From: Paenibacillus terrae
GTDB lineage: Bacteria; Bacillota; Bacilli; Paenibacillales; Paenibacillaceae
Assembly (NCBI RefSeq): GCF_005217525.1
Contig: NZ_PNXQ01000016.1
Location: forward strand, 452,837-516,836
Length of the DNA: 64,000 nt
Reading direction: 5' to 3'
The translations under genes were made by a program, and so were the position numbers. The notes beneath the pieces are model-generated. The model had not been told where the DNA came from and ran no database searches. It saw nothing but the letters and a program-made list of their open reading frames with translations. Shown here piece by piece: positions 15,453 through 25,431 of the stretch (within the stretch, counting starts at the first letter, position 1; each line of letters opens with the position of its first letter).

Positions 15453-16433
15453 CTACTTCTGTGAAACCTTCTCTTTATTCCGTTGGACGAGCATGTCTGC
15501 GATTTCTTCTGCTTGTCCTACAATGGCAATCGGGTCAAAGTACCAATAGCGATCCTCCTGTAACTCAAAGACCCTGCCATTTCGAACGGCATCCAGTGAC
15601 TTCCATATACTGTCCCCTGTATAACCGGCGGTTTCCTTGTTAACCGTCAGAAAAATATAAGAGCCAGCATACTGATTAATCACTTCTTTCGATACGGATT
15701 TCCATTGAGTCTCACCTAATAATTCTTTTTGAACAAGAGGTGGAGGCGTCAAATCCAGTCCTCTGTATACCGCCTGCCCTCCTCTGCCAAAGTTATCGCC
15801 ATATACATAATACTCCTTCGTTGAAGCCTCCATCACAGTGAAGGTATCCTCAGGTTGAATGATTCCCATTAACTTGTCGCGTGCTGCCTGCATTCGCTGA
15901 TCGTATTGGGCTAGCCACGCTTTAGCCTCCTGATCCTTACCAAGAAGCTTTCCAAAAGCAGTTAATTCCTCATGTACATCCTTATACGTACCATAAGGAA
16001 TAGCGACGGTCGGTGCAATTTTACTGTATTTCTCATATTCAGTAGCATCTTTGGAACCAATCAAAATCAAATCCGGCTCCAGAGTCAGTACCTTTTCAAA
16101 GGACACGCTACCACGATCTCCAATGCTGGTGACGCCCTGTACCAGATCCTTGGAAAACGGATTGTCCAAATAATACTTCACACTCCCCACGGGTTGAATA
16201 CCAAGAGCTAATAAATCATTCTGATACATATCTACTACGATCCGTTGAGGATGAGTTGGGACTGTAACATCACCATGAATTGTTTTGACTGTTTTCGTTG
16301 CTGGCTTCTGCTCGGTAGAAGTTTGATTCTGCTTTCCGTCAGTCTGCCCCGTATTTCCTCCACAAGCGGTCAGAGCCAGCATGAATGACAGCAGCATCAT
16401 TGCAATCCACATTTCCTTTTTCAAAACATTCAT
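15453..16433 (-). CDS. Siderophore-binding lipoprotein (FeuA/FhuD-like)
   Basis: Extracytoplasmic substrate-binding lipoprotein of 326 residues. Signal peptide with lipobox LALTAC near residue 24, then a Thr/Gln-rich linker, then the two-lobed periplasmic-binding domain of cluster A-II proteins. Typical blocks are HPQRIVVDMYQNDLLALGIQPVG, FEKVLTLEPDLILIGS and the lobe 2 region around NKETAGYTG. It presents a ferric siderophore to the FecCD permeases encoded downstream. It ends an apparent operon that begins with the second binding protein and includes an ABC exporter (34 bases upstream). The start at 16433 follows GGAGAGAGGA. Confidence 0.9.
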   Translation of the reverse strand: MNVLKKEMWIAMMLLSFMLALTACGGNTGQTDGKQNQTSTEQKPATKTVKTIHGDVTVPTHPQRIVVDMYQNDLLALGIQPVGSVKYYLDNPFSKDLVQGVTSIGDRGSVSFEKVLTLEPDLILIGSKDATEYEKYSKIAPTVAIPYGTYKDVHEELTAFGKLLGKDQEAKAWLAQYDQRMQAARDKLMGIIQPEDTFTVMEASTKEYYVYGDNFGRGGQAVYRGLDLTPPPLVQKELLGETQWKSVSKEVINQYAGSYIFLTVNKETAGYTGDSIWKSLDAVRNGRVFELQEDRYWYFDPIAIVGQAEEIADMLVQRNKEKVSQK

Positions 16434-16466
16434 TCCTCTCTCCGCTTACATTTTATACTAGTTCAT

Positions 16467-18182
16467 TTAGGTACCGTACTGGGCTTGATGCAGACGGCTA
16501 TATGGACCTTTTACCGCCAGCAATTCTTCATGTCTACCTTGCTCGGCGATGCCCTGATCGGCAACTACGATAATGCGGTCGGCGTTTTTAATCGTTGCCA
16601 GACGATGCGCAATAACGAGCGTTGTGCGTCCTTGCGACAACTCTGTCAAAGCCTGCTGAATCGCAGCTTCTGTCTCTGTATCCAGTGCGGATGTCGCTTC
16701 ATCCAAGATGAGAATAGGCGGATTTTTGAGGAACATCCGGGCAATAGACAAGCGTTGCTTTTGACCCCCGGACAGCTTTACGCCCCGTTCACCAATCATG
16801 GTATCCAAACCTTCCGGATATGAACGAACGAGGTCTTCAATCTGAGCCCGTCGGGCGGCATCCCAAATTTCTTCTTCCGAGGCACCTAGCTTGCCATATG
16901 CAATATTTTCACGAACTGTTCCATCGAACAGGAACACGTCCTGCTGTACGATCCCAATCATGGAGCGCAACGATTCCAGCTTCATTTCACGGATATCCAT
17001 ACCATCAATGGTAATACTGCCTTCTTCCACATCATAGAAGCGTGGCAACAAGCTGCAAAGCGTCGTTTTACCTGCTCCTGAAGGGCCGACCAGTGCTACA
17101 GTCTCTCCCGCATGGATGGATAGGTCCACTTTACGCAATACTTTGTCTTTGTTTTCATAGCCAAATGTTACACCTGCAAATTGGATTTCTCCATTGAGAT
17201 GGGTAACGGTCTTGGCCCCTGGCAGATCTTCTACATCCGATTCACTTTCCAACAAATCTAGGTATCGGCGGAAGCCGGCAATGCCTTTGGGATACGTTTC
17301 AATAACGGAGTTAATCTGCTTGATTGGCGCGAGAAATACGTTGGACAGCATCACAAACGCGATAAATTCCCCGTACGTCATTTGCCCTTCAATCACAAAC
17401 CATGTACCGCACACGAGTACAAACAGCGAAACCAGTTTCATCAGAATAAAACTAATTGAAGAATTCCAAGCCATAATACGGTAAGCAATTAGCTTGGTTT
17501 TACGGAATCGTCCATTGTTTTCAGCAAAGCGCTCCATTTCATGCTCTTCGTTCGAAAATGCTTGTACAACGCGGATACCACTAACGTTATTTTCGATACG
17601 TGCGTTGTAATCTGCGATATCCGAAAACATTCGATGGAAAGCAGCATTCATTTTACGGCTAAAATACAAGGACAAGTAAATCATAAGCGGCACAATAATG
17701 AACGTCAGCACTGCCAGCTTCCAGTTAATGCCGAGCATGATGCCGAAGGCCCCTCCCAGTGTCATCAACGCGATAAACAAATCTTCAGGTCCGTGGTGGG
17801 CGATTTCCCCGATATCCATCAGATCGTTAGTCATACGGGAGACGAGATGCCCTGTTTTGTTATTATCAAAAAAACGGAAGGATTGCTTTTGAATTCGATC
17901 AAACAGCTTTTTACGCATGTCCGATTCGATGTTAATTCCCAGCTTATGGCCCCAATAGGTAACCACGTAATTTAATCCGGCACTGACTACATAAATACCA
18001 AGCAGAGCTAGACAAGCATATAAAATCCACTTCCAGTTCCCGCTAGGCAGCAAATCATCGACCACCCGGTTGACGGCAAGTGGGAAAGCCAACTCCAGCA
18101 GTGCAGCCAGCAAGGCGCAAGAGAAATCAATAATAAACAAAGTCCGGTAAGGACGGTAATATTCAAAAAAACGTTTTAACAT
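16467..18182 (-). CDS. ABC exporter (fused membrane and ATPase domains)
   Basis: Half-size ABC exporter of 571 residues: six membrane helices (about 15-300), then a complete ATPase domain with Walker A GPSGAGKTT, Q-loop VQQDVFLF, signature LSGGQKQR, Walker B ILILDEATS and switch IAHRLAT. It probably acts as a homodimer, like YknU or MsbA-type carriers. Its place between two siderophore-binding lipoprotein genes and under the Fur box at 19259 suggests siderophore or xenosiderophore export, or processing of an imported chelate; this is inference from context. Spacing to both neighbours is only 33 bases, so one transcript is likely. Confidence 0.88.
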   Translation of the reverse strand: MLKRFFEYYRPYRTLFIIDFSCALLAALLELAFPLAVNRVVDDLLPSGNWKWILYACLALLGIYVVSAGLNYVVTYWGHKLGINIESDMRKKLFDRIQKQSFRFFDNNKTGHLVSRMTNDLMDIGEIAHHGPEDLFIALMTLGGAFGIMLGINWKLAVLTFIIVPLMIYLSLYFSRKMNAAFHRMFSDIADYNARIENNVSGIRVVQAFSNEEHEMERFAENNGRFRKTKLIAYRIMAWNSSISFILMKLVSLFVLVCGTWFVIEGQMTYGEFIAFVMLSNVFLAPIKQINSVIETYPKGIAGFRRYLDLLESESDVEDLPGAKTVTHLNGEIQFAGVTFGYENKDKVLRKVDLSIHAGETVALVGPSGAGKTTLCSLLPRFYDVEEGSITIDGMDIREMKLESLRSMIGIVQQDVFLFDGTVRENIAYGKLGASEEEIWDAARRAQIEDLVRSYPEGLDTMIGERGVKLSGGQKQRLSIARMFLKNPPILILDEATSALDTETEAAIQQALTELSQGRTTLVIAHRLATIKNADRIIVVADQGIAEQGRHEELLAVKGPYSRLHQAQYGT

Positions 18183-18214
18183 GTATATGACTTCTCCTTT
18201 CTTATTTCAAGTGA

Positions 18215-19222
18215 TTATTTAGGATCAACGGAAAGCATGTTAACCGCTTCATCCAGCGATTTGTCAATCGCAAGCGGTGAGTACGTAAACCACGGGTCAG
18301 CTTTGATGAAATATACTTTGTGGTTTTTAACCGCAGGGAGGTTTCTCCACAGTGCGCTTTGCTCGATTTCCTTGAGGATTCCATCCTTGGTCTCTTCATC
18401 ATAAACCAGCATAATAATTCGATCCCCTGACAGTTCAGGCAGCTTTTCCATTGAAATGCTATCATAAACGAAATTAAAGTTCGGGTCCTTCGCCAGCTTT
18501 TGGCGTATGTACTCAGGAGGATTCAATTCCAGTGAACGGTAAATGACATGTCCTACATTCCGCGCCCCGTACACTCTTAGCACATCCTTACCGTAAGTCA
18601 TGTAAATCGTGACCGTTTCACCTTTCTTAAATTTTCCAGCCAGCTTCTTCCGCCCTTCGGCAGCCTTTTGATCCAGATTAGCAATCCACTGCTCAGCTTC
18701 CTTGTCCTTACCGAGTACGGCAGCAACATCCCGAAATTGCTTAAACACATCCCCTTTCATAAAAGAAATGACTACAGTTGGTGCAATTTTTTCCAGTTGT
18801 TCCTTCACTTCGGGAGTGGTGTCTTCTGTTATTAGGATCAGGTCTGGTTGTAGCTCCAGCACCTTTTCTACATTTGTCGGGTTCCCAATATCCGCAATTC
18901 CGTCAATCTTTCCTTTTAAATATTCGCCCTCCAACAAATGGGAAGCGGCACCTACCGGTTTAACTCCTAAGGCCAGTATCGCATCCAAATATTGCGTCGT
19001 AATAACTCGTTGCGGATTTACAGGGATATTGATCTTGTTGCCAGTGGCATCTGTATATTCACGCATGGCAACCGTTTTGGATTGTCCGGATGGATCCTTA
19101 GTGTCGATCTTTTCGTTCGGATGGTTGTTGCTAGCTGCGTTTCCACAAGCACCCAGTACAACCGTCAGCAGAACCACAAGACAAAGCGTGATTCCCCATT
19201 TTAATCTGTTACTTTGTTGCAT
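18215..19222 (-). CDS. Siderophore-binding lipoprotein, second copy
   Basis: Lipoprotein of 335 residues with lipobox VVLGAC near residue 26 and a ferric-siderophore binding domain. Visible blocks are TDATGNKINIPVNPQRVITTQYLDAILALGVKPVGAASH, VEKVLELQPDLILI and YSPLAIDKSLDE. It differs clearly from the product at 15453, so the locus offers two ligand specificities for the same permeases. It resembles YfiY/YfmC-type receptors. First gene of the operon, with a Fur box 36 bases upstream of its start and an AGGAGG-like site. Confidence 0.9.
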   Translation of the reverse strand: MQQSNRLKWGITLCLVVLLTVVLGACGNAASNNHPNEKIDTKDPSGQSKTVAMREYTDATGNKINIPVNPQRVITTQYLDAILALGVKPVGAASHLLEGEYLKGKIDGIADIGNPTNVEKVLELQPDLILITEDTTPEVKEQLEKIAPTVVISFMKGDVFKQFRDVAAVLGKDKEAEQWIANLDQKAAEGRKKLAGKFKKGETVTIYMTYGKDVLRVYGARNVGHVIYRSLELNPPEYIRQKLAKDPNFNFVYDSISMEKLPELSGDRIIMLVYDEETKDGILKEIEQSALWRNLPAVKNHKVYFIKADPWFTYSPLAIDKSLDEAVNMLSVDPK

Positions 19223-19258
19223 ATTACAAATCCTCCTTAGTTATATATATCCGAAAAT

Positions 19259-19277
19259 GATAGTGATTCTCATTATC
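19259..19277. promoter_or_regulatory. Fur box of the binding-protein operon
   Basis: GATAGTGATTCTCATTATC fits the Fur inverted-repeat consensus closely and lies 36 bases upstream of the first gene, so iron repression of the three-gene operon is expected. Confidence 0.85.
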
Positions 19278-19369
19278 ATACATTTGTTATTCTATCTTTT
19301 ACTGCTACTTCTTACAACATTAAAATTAAAAACTTCCATATTATACGAAGCAAATGATTCCTGACTCAT

Positions 19370-19406
19370 AAAAAAACGGACTGATCGCATTCTCGCATCA
19401 GCCCGG
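19370..19406 (-). terminator. Terminator of the ribose operon
   Basis: A hairpin with CGGACTGAT against ATCAGCCCG and an inner GCG/CGC part. Read on the minus strand it ends in seven Ts (A tract 19370-19376). It lies 32 bases after the rbsB stop. Confidence 0.8.
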
Positions 19407-19437
19407 AATTTTAAATATATGGGGACATACACCCGTT

Positions 19438-20358
19438 TTATTTCTTCTGATCTACTAACTCCAGCTTGGCAGGAATTGATTTTTTCACGGTTTTACCTTG
19501 GAGTACATCCTGTGCCGCTCGAACCGCCAATTGTCCAATCAGTTCAGGTTGTTGAGCTACGGTTGCCGTGAGCTTGCCCTCCTTAATCGATTTAAGTGCA
19601 TCCTCGTTGCCGTCAAAGCCGATCACTGGAATATTTTTACCAGAGCTTTGAATTGCTTCAATTGCCCCAAGCGCCATTTCATCATTATGGGCAAATACCG
19701 CCTGAACGTCCGGGTTGCCTTGCAGCAGGTTTTCCATGACATTCAAACCCTTGGTCCGGTCAAAATCGGCCGACTGTTTGGCAATAACGTTCAGTTCCTT
19801 ATCCGCTACTTCGTGGAAGCCTTTACCCCGCTCACGGGTAGCCGATGCACCTGGTACGCCTTCCAGCTCAATGACCTTGGCACCTTTTCCGACTTGATCG
19901 ATCACGTATCTGGCAGCCATACGTCCACCCTCTACATTGTCCGAAGCGACAAGCGCTTTTACATCTCCTTTGTCAGCAGAACGATCCAGCGTAATGACCG
20001 GGATGTTCAAAGCATTAGCGGATTGAACCACCGTGGAGATAGCCGACGAATCTGTAGGGTTAATTAACAATGCATTTACGCCTTGCTGGATCAGATCGTC
20101 CACATCATTGCTTTGTTTCGCCGAATCATTTTGCGCATCGACGACAATGACTTGCAATCCTTGTTTTTTGGCTTCTGCAACGACTCCGTCTTTAAGAGAA
20201 ACAAAGAATGGATTGTTCAGCGTTGAGATGGACAAGCCGATTTTGATCTCCTTCAAGTTCGCACCTGCTTTGGGCTTTGCCCATTCCGGCGGTTCCAGAG
20301 AACAACCCGTCATCAGCAGGAGCAGCAAGGCTGTCATGATTAATGTAAGTTTTTTCAT
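19438..20358 (-). CDS. rbsB: Ribose-binding lipoprotein
   Basis: Extracytoplasmic D-ribose receptor of the ribose ABC importer, 306 residues. A signal peptide with lipobox LLMTGC (Cys near 19) is followed by the type I sugar-binding fold: IGLSISTLNNPFFVSLKDG, INPTDSSAISTVV, TLDRSADKG, FAHNDEMALGA and GFDGNEDA, all typical RbsB ligand-pocket segments. It is the last gene of rbsRKDACB, which agrees with the B. subtilis order. The gap to rbsC is 33 bases and a terminator follows. Confidence 0.93.
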   Translation of the reverse strand: MKKLTLIMTALLLLLMTGCSLEPPEWAKPKAGANLKEIKIGLSISTLNNPFFVSLKDGVVAEAKKQGLQVIVVDAQNDSAKQSNDVDDLIQQGVNALLINPTDSSAISTVVQSANALNIPVITLDRSADKGDVKALVASDNVEGGRMAARYVIDQVGKGAKVIELEGVPGASATRERGKGFHEVADKELNVIAKQSADFDRTKGLNVMENLLQGNPDVQAVFAHNDEMALGAIEAIQSSGKNIPVIGFDGNEDALKSIKEGKLTATVAQQPELIGQLAVRAAQDVLQGKTVKKSIPAKLELVDQKK

Positions 20359-20391
20359 ATATGTGATCTCCTTCTATGCAGATTAGGCGTA

Positions 20392-21360
20392 TTAAGCTGA
20401 TTTCTTACGGTCAATCAATACAGCAATGGCGATTACAATCCCCTTGACCACCATTTGATAAAAAGAGTTCACTCCCAGCAAATTCAAGCCATTGTTCAGC
20501 GTCCCGATAATAAGTACACCGATCAACGTACCTACGATTCGTCCGCGTCCCCCTGACAAGCTTGTTCCGCCCAGTACGACAGCCGCAATGGCATCCAGTT
20601 CATATGAAGTACCTGCTGTCGGCTGTGCGGAGTTCAAACGTGAGGTCAAAATAGCACCCGCCAAAGCAGAGAGCATTCCAGCCAGAGAGTAAATCCAAAT
20701 TTTCACGCGCGGTACTTTAATACCGGATACAATCGAAGCCTTCTCGTTACCACCGATGGCATACGTTTTGCGTCCAAACGGCGTTTTATGCAAAATGATC
20801 CACAGTACGGCAAAGGTAATGAGCATTGTAATCGCCGGAACCGGAATGCCAAACTGGTAACCGCGGCCGAACAACTGAAATACCAGACTGTCCCCGAGTC
20901 CCGTAATCGGATTACCGTTGGTATAGACCAGTGTCAATCCTCTAAAAATAGTCATGGTCGCCAATGTTGCAATAAACGGAGCCATTTTACCTTTGGTGAT
21001 CATCAAGCCATTAATCATCCCCATTACGCCACCCAGCGCACAACCAATGATAATTGCCAAAATCGGATCGAACCCGGCCAGCATCATATTCGCGACAAAC
21101 GCACTGGATAGGGCTAAGATCGAACCGACAGACAAATCAATCCCGCCTGTGAGAATCACGAAGGTCATACCAAACGCAATCAGCGCATTAATAGATACTT
21201 GGCGCAACAAATTCAGAATATTAAGCGGTTCCAAAAAGCTGGGATTCAAGACCGATACGATGATGACCAAAATAATGAGTCCCAGCAACGGGCCGAGCTT
21301 TTGTGTAATTTGCGACATTTGAAACCCTTTGCCACCTTTTGTTTCATTCATGGTTGTCAT
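20392..21360 (-). CDS. rbsC: Ribose ABC transporter permease
   Basis: Inner-membrane permease of 322 residues with eight to ten hydrophobic helices, partner of RbsA and RbsB. Family blocks NLLRQVSINALIAFGMTFVILTGGIDLSVGSILALS, the ATPase-contact loop AIGGNEKASIVSGI and DAIAAVVLGGTSLSGGRG are complete. The ATG at 21360 follows AGGAGG and starts one base after the rbsA stop codon, implying coupled translation. Confidence 0.93.
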   Translation of the reverse strand: MTTMNETKGGKGFQMSQITQKLGPLLGLIILVIIVSVLNPSFLEPLNILNLLRQVSINALIAFGMTFVILTGGIDLSVGSILALSSAFVANMMLAGFDPILAIIIGCALGGVMGMINGLMITKGKMAPFIATLATMTIFRGLTLVYTNGNPITGLGDSLVFQLFGRGYQFGIPVPAITMLITFAVLWIILHKTPFGRKTYAIGGNEKASIVSGIKVPRVKIWIYSLAGMLSALAGAILTSRLNSAQPTAGTSYELDAIAAVVLGGTSLSGGRGRIVGTLIGVLIIGTLNNGLNLLGVNSFYQMVVKGIVIAIAVLIDRKKSA

Positions 21361-21361
21361 A

Positions 21362-22843
21362 TTACTGTCCTCCTGTAGCTAACGTCATAATGTGTTCTTG
21401 CGTGGCTTTTTCCCTGCTCAGTTCCCCGGTGATTTGTCCCTCATGCACCACGATAATACGATCGCTCATGCCGAGCACCTCGGGAAGTTCTGAGGATACC
21501 ATGATGATCGCTACTCCGCGCTCGGTCAGCTCGTTCATCAACTGGTAGATTTCCCGTTTGGCACCTACATCCACGCCTCTTGTCGGTTCGTCAAGAATAA
21601 GTACGCTTGGGCCAATGCCCACCCATTTGGCGATCACCACTTTTTGCTGATTGCCACCTGACAAACTGCGTACCGTCGTTTCGCCTGATTGAGTTTTTAT
21701 TTGTAAGCGCTTAATTAATGTATTAACAAAATCCAGCTCTTTTTTGCCTGAAATAAATCCTTTCGACGTAAAGCTGAACAGATTGGGTAGCACCATGTTT
21801 TCCCGGATCGAAAAATCCAGCACCAATCCCTCATCCTTGCGGTCCTCTGTAATAAAGCCAATTCCCAGCTTCACCGCGTCATCCGGCTTGCGGACCGTCA
21901 CCTTTTTTCCACGCACATGAATTTCACCGCTATCCAAAGCATCCAGTCCAAAAAGCGCTCGCATGATTTCTGTCCGCCCCGAACCCATCAAGCCTGAAAA
22001 GCCCACAATTTCCCCGGATCGCACGGTAAAATTCACATTTTTAAAAATACTTTTGTGCGAGGCATTTTTGACCTCCAGCACCACTTCTCCCAAAGCAGGT
22101 GTTCTCGCCGGATAGCGCTCAGTTAGCTCCCTGCCAACCATTTTCCGCACAACCTCATCAAAATCAGTATCGGGAATCGCTTGGGTATCCACTGTTTTTC
22201 CGTCACGCATGACGGTAATCCGGTCGCAGATTTCGAATATTTCCTCCATCCGATGTGAAATATACACAATGGAAACGCCTTCTTTTTTCAAGGAAGTAAT
22301 AACCTCAAACAGTTTTTGAATCTCCCGTTCGGTTAACGCGGCTGTTGGTTCATCCATTACGATCACTTTGGCATCCGTCATCAATGCTTTGGCTATTTCG
22401 ATCATCTGCTGTTGACCCACGGAGCACTCGCCTGCTTCACCATTCAAAGGAAGATTCACGGCAAGCTTAGCGAATTGCTCGTTTGCTAACGCTTTCATTT
22501 TGGTGCTGTCGAGCAACCCCCACTTGGATGTCATTTCCTTGCCGATAAACAGATTTTCCAGCACGGTCATTTCCGGCCACACATTCAGCTCCTGGTGAAT
22601 AAAAGCAATCCCCTTTTGTTCGGCCTCTTTAGGGTTAGCAAAATAAGTTTCCTGACCGTCAATGATAATCGTCCCTTCATCACGGTGATGCAGTCCGATT
22701 AAAATATTCATCAGCGTTGATTTACCTGCACCATTTTCACCCATGAGTGCATGAACCTCACCTTCACGGAGATCAAAATCCACACCGCTCAGCACCTGAT
22801 TGGTACCAAAGGCTTTGTGAATTCCCTTCATTTGAATATGCAT
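21362..22843 (-). CDS. rbsA: Ribose ABC transporter ATPase with two nucleotide-binding domains
   Basis: Cytoplasmic ATPase of 493 residues built of two tandem domains, as in all RbsA/XylG/MglA proteins. The N-terminal domain has Walker [10 protein letters not shown], signature-like CSVGQQQM and Walker B IVMDEPT. The C-terminal domain has the usual degenerate P-loop GLMGSGRTE, signature LSGGNQQK and [13 protein letters not shown]. It energises ribose uptake with RbsB and RbsC. Start at 22843 lies 45 bases after rbsD. Confidence 0.93.
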   Translation of the reverse strand: MHIQMKGIHKAFGTNQVLSGVDFDLREGEVHALMGENGAGKSTLMNILIGLHHRDEGTIIIDGQETYFANPKEAEQKGIAFIHQELNVWPEMTVLENLFIGKEMTSKWGLLDSTKMKALANEQFAKLAVNLPLNGEAGECSVGQQQMIEIAKALMTDAKVIVMDEPTAALTEREIQKLFEVITSLKKEGVSIVYISHRMEEIFEICDRITVMRDGKTVDTQAIPDTDFDEVVRKMVGRELTERYPARTPALGEVVLEVKNASHKSIFKNVNFTVRSGEIVGFSGLMGSGRTEIMRALFGLDALDSGEIHVRGKKVTVRKPDDAVKLGIGFITEDRKDEGLVLDFSIRENMVLPNLFSFTSKGFISGKKELDFVNTLIKRLQIKTQSGETTVRSLSGGNQQKVVIAKWVGIGPSVLILDEPTRGVDVGAKREIYQLMNELTERGVAIIMVSSELPEVLGMSDRIIVVHEGQITGELSREKATQEHIMTLATGGQ

Positions 22844-22888
22844 GCTGTCCCCTCCTTTTTATATAAAATTAACTTATCCAAAATAGGC

Positions 22889-23323
22889 TTATCCAAAATA
22901 AACTCCGGCCTGCAAAATACAATTGGCAAACGGCTTATTTTCTCCTGTGCGGATGACCACCTTGGCATGACGGGTCAACTCCTTGAATTGCTCATGCGAA
23001 CAAAACTCAATGGCGGCAGTTTGCGCCGTGGTCTGCGAATTTTCTGACTCTTCCTTTGTAAATGTGCGGATAATATACTGTAGAGCTTCATCATTCTCCT
23101 GTTTCATTTCTTCAGCCAACGTTACCTTTTCGATCACCATGTCATCTGCGATCACATCAACGACATCTTGAAAGGACGGTACGCCCCATTTGAGAGCCAA
23201 ATCAATTTTAGTAACGCCTTCAGGAATAGGTAAGCCGGCATCGGCCACGACAATATAGTCCGTGTGGCCGAGATCCGACAGTACCTTGGATATATGACTG
23301 TTCAGAATTCCATGTTTTTTCAT
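22889..23323 (-). CDS. rbsD: D-ribose pyranase
   Basis: Decameric cytoplasmic mutarotase of about 144 residues that converts beta-ribopyranose to ribofuranose, the form RbsK can phosphorylate. [20 protein letters not shown] carries the conserved His residues (catalytic His near residue 20); AGLPIPEGV and the C-terminal tail [12 protein letters not shown] match the family. A longer frame reaches 23404 but would overlap rbsK; the ATG at 23323 has GGAGG upstream and gives the family N-terminus. Confidence 0.9.
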   Translation of the reverse strand: MKKHGILNSHISKVLSDLGHTDYIVVADAGLPIPEGVTKIDLALKWGVPSFQDVVDVIADDMVIEKVTLAEEMKQENDEALQYIIRTFTKEESENSQTTAQTAAIEFCSHEQFKELTRHAKVVIRTGENKPFANCILQAGVYFG

Positions 23324-23324
23324 A

Positions 23325-24203
23325 TTATAATTGTTCCTCCACTTCACGCCGTGTTGGCATACCACCCTGTGCTCCAAATTTGGTAACGGACAGCGATGCA
23401 GCACGATTGGCGAATTTCACACTGTCTGCCAGTGATTTCCCCTCAGCCAGCGCCACGGCAAATGCAGCGTTAAATGTATCCCCTGCACCTGTCGTATCCA
23501 CGGCTTCTACTTTATAGGTAGGAACAACGACCTCCTGTTCTCCGTCGAAAAACCGTACACCGTTGCTGCCTTCAGTAACAAACAGCTTGTTCGGATATTG
23601 ACGCAGAGCCTCTTGAAGGCTTTGGCCCTTGAACATAATAGCGGCTTCATGCTCATTGGGAGTAATATATGTCGCATTCTCAATCACACTTACTTCCACC
23701 TCACGAGCCGGAGCGGGATTCAGCAACAGCGGCACCTCATACTTGGCGCAAATTTTGCTCACGTATGCGACCGTTTCCTCCGGTATTTCCTGTTGGATGA
23801 GCACCATATCCGAATTTCGGATTACATCGAGCGCTTCTTCTACATAGGCTGGAGTTATTTCATTATTCGCTGCTTTTACAACGACAATACTGTTATCCCC
23901 TTCAGCCAGTACAATATGTGCTGTGCCGCTTTCCATATGTGTAACCGGTTTCACATAGCCGACATGAACACGATTTTCTTCAAAGTTCCGTAAAATCTGT
24001 TGGCCAAAATGATCATCCCCTACGCGTCCAATCATCGTAACGTCCGCTCCAAGACGGGCTGCGGCTACTGCCTGATTGGCTCCTTTCCCTCCGGGTACGG
24101 TTGCAAAGCTTTCACCCAGTACGGTTTCTCCTGCGCCGGGGCGCTTGGAGGTAGTCACTACAAGATCCATCGAGCTGCTTCCGACAATCGTGATTTTAGC
24201 CAT
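23325..24203 (-). CDS. rbsK: Ribokinase
   Basis: PfkB-family kinase of 292 residues that phosphorylates D-ribose to ribose 5-phosphate for the pentose phosphate pathway. The first signature [18 protein letters not shown] is near residue 40 and the second, with the catalytic Asp, is [13 protein letters not shown] near 250. The start at 24203 follows AAAGGTGG; the frame open to 24326 lies inside rbsR and is not coding here. Its first eight bases overlap the rbsR stop region, and rbsD begins one base after its end, so the operon is tightly packed. Confidence 0.93.
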   Translation of the reverse strand: MAKITIVGSSSMDLVVTTSKRPGAGETVLGESFATVPGGKGANQAVAAARLGADVTMIGRVGDDHFGQQILRNFEENRVHVGYVKPVTHMESGTAHIVLAEGDNSIVVVKAANNEITPAYVEEALDVIRNSDMVLIQQEIPEETVAYVSKICAKYEVPLLLNPAPAREVEVSVIENATYITPNEHEAAIMFKGQSLQEALRQYPNKLFVTEGSNGVRFFDGEQEVVVPTYKVEAVDTTGAGDTFNAAFAVALAEGKSLADSVKFANRAASLSVTKFGAQGGMPTRREVEEQL

Positions 24204-25224
24204 GATAATCCACCTTTCTGGTCGTTTCCCGTTCAATGAATTTGACGGGCAATTGTATGCTTGAATGGGTAAGTATACTCGAATGAAGATTAGGTATGCT
24301 TGACTTTGTAGCTTGTGACTGCTCAATCAGTTGAATCAGCAATCCTGCTGCTTCCCAACCCATTTCGTAGGCAGGCTGACGGATCGTTGACAATGGCGGG
24401 AATAACAAACTGCTTAACGGTATATCATCAAACCCGATAATCTGAACATCCTCCGGGATTTTCTTTCCTAATCGATGTGCCTCATGCATTACCGCTGTAG
24501 CCACAATATCGTTACTCGCAATGACTCCGTCCGTATCAGGATGCTTGTTGAACAGCTCTTTGGCCCACAGCTCAGCTTCCTTGAACGAAAAGGACGTTGT
24601 CTTGACGACATGATAAGCAATATTCGATTGCTGAAGCTCTTCAACCGCTCCGCGAAAACGATCCTGCGCCGGACGAATATGTGCCGGGCCTTGCAAGACC
24701 GTAATTTGTTTACTACCACGGGCAATGATTTCCTGCGCTGCAAGTCGACCACCATGAGCGCCATCCGCATATACCGAGGGACTGTCATTGGACGTCCGAT
24801 CGAGAAAAACAACAGGGATTTTCAGCTTGGCGTAGCAATCAGCATTGGGATCATTTGTAGATGAAATGACGCCAACGACATTATTTTGTAAAAAGGTATC
24901 CATGTAATCCAGTTCTTTTTGCCGATCCTCATCACTATTGCCAAAAATAATTCGAAAATCATTTTCCTGCATTCGATCCTCTACTCCGCGAGCTAGCAAG
25001 GGAAAGTAAGGATTCGTAATATCCGGCAGAAGCAGACCGATTAATTTTGATTTCTTTTTGTACAGAGAACGAGCAACTTCGTTGGGTTTGTAATTTAGTT
25101 GCTTTACAGCGGCCTCAACCTTGCGGCGTGTATCCTCATGCACATATCCCGTTTCATTAATAACTCTGGATACAGTCGCTACGGAAACGCCTGCATAGCT
25201 GGCGACCTGTTTAATTGTTGTCAT
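24196..25224 (-). CDS. rbsR: Ribose operon repressor, LacI family
   Basis: Transcription factor of 342 residues. The N-terminal helix-turn-helix reads TIKQVASYAGVSVATVSRVIN (split here for clarity: recognition helix around SVATVSRV), and the hinge helix YKPNEVARSL follows. The remainder is a periplasmic-binding-like effector domain, with DRTSNDSPSVYADGAHGG and GFDDIPLSSLLFPPL. Heading the rbs operon, it most likely represses its own promoter when ribose is absent by binding the palindrome at 25242-25259. The C-terminus (from about 300) is longer and more polar than in close relatives. Confidence 0.9.
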   Translation of the reverse strand: MTTIKQVASYAGVSVATVSRVINETGYVHEDTRRKVEAAVKQLNYKPNEVARSLYKKKSKLIGLLLPDITNPYFPLLARGVEDRMQENDFRIIFGNSDEDRQKELDYMDTFLQNNVVGVISSTNDPNADCYAKLKIPVVFLDRTSNDSPSVYADGAHGGRLAAQEIIARGSKQITVLQGPAHIRPAQDRFRGAVEELQQSNIAYHVVKTTSFSFKEAELWAKELFNKHPDTDGVIASNDIVATAVMHEAHRLGKKIPEDVQIIGFDDIPLSSLLFPPLSTIRQPAYEMGWEAAGLLIQLIEQSQATKSSIPNLHSSILTHSSIQLPVKFIERETTRKVDYHG

Positions 25225-25241
25225 TGTGTAATTTCAGCTCC

Positions 25242-25259
25242 TGTGTAACCGGTTACACA
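25242..25259. promoter_or_regulatory. Perfect palindromic operator of the rbs operon
   Basis: TGTGTAACCGGTTACACA is an exact 18-bp palindrome, 18 bases upstream of rbsR and just downstream of the promoter. It fits both a LacI-family RbsR operator and the relaxed cre consensus for CcpA. Confidence 0.85.
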
Positions 25260-25262
25260 TAT

Positions 25263-25291
25263 AAAATATCACAGCATTTATTTTTTGACAA
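25263..25291 (-). promoter_or_regulatory. Promoter of the rbs operon
   Basis: On the minus strand TTGTCA (25291-25286) and TATTTT (25268-25263) are spaced by 17 bases. The operator palindrome covers the expected transcription start, so bound repressor would block RNA polymerase. Confidence 0.6.
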
Positions 25292-25359
25292 GCATTAAAT
25301 ATTTGCACATAGCAGGTTTTGGCCTTATAATTCTTATTGTAACTGGTCAAGTTTCACCT

Positions 25360-25388
25360 TTGACATGCTAAACGTGAACTTGTTTACT
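25360..25388 (+). promoter_or_regulatory. Promoter of the DsbA-like gene
   Basis: TTGACA and TTTACT are spaced by 17 bases, about 29 bases before the ribosome site of the gene at 25432. The -10 box matches four of six positions. Confidence 0.5.
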
Positions 25389-25431
25389 CCCGGTTACTCG
25401 ATAAAATACGTATATATGGAGGCTTTTCCTT

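Noticed and set aside
19334..19352. CTTCC-ATATTATA-CGAAG partial palindrome
   Set aside because: The arms do not fit the 11-6-11 layout and pair imperfectly; it lies beside a terminator without any recombination sign.
18702..19364. 220-codon open frame opposite the siderophore-binding gene
   Set aside because: It is the antisense shadow of a clearly coding gene, without RBS or protein-like composition.
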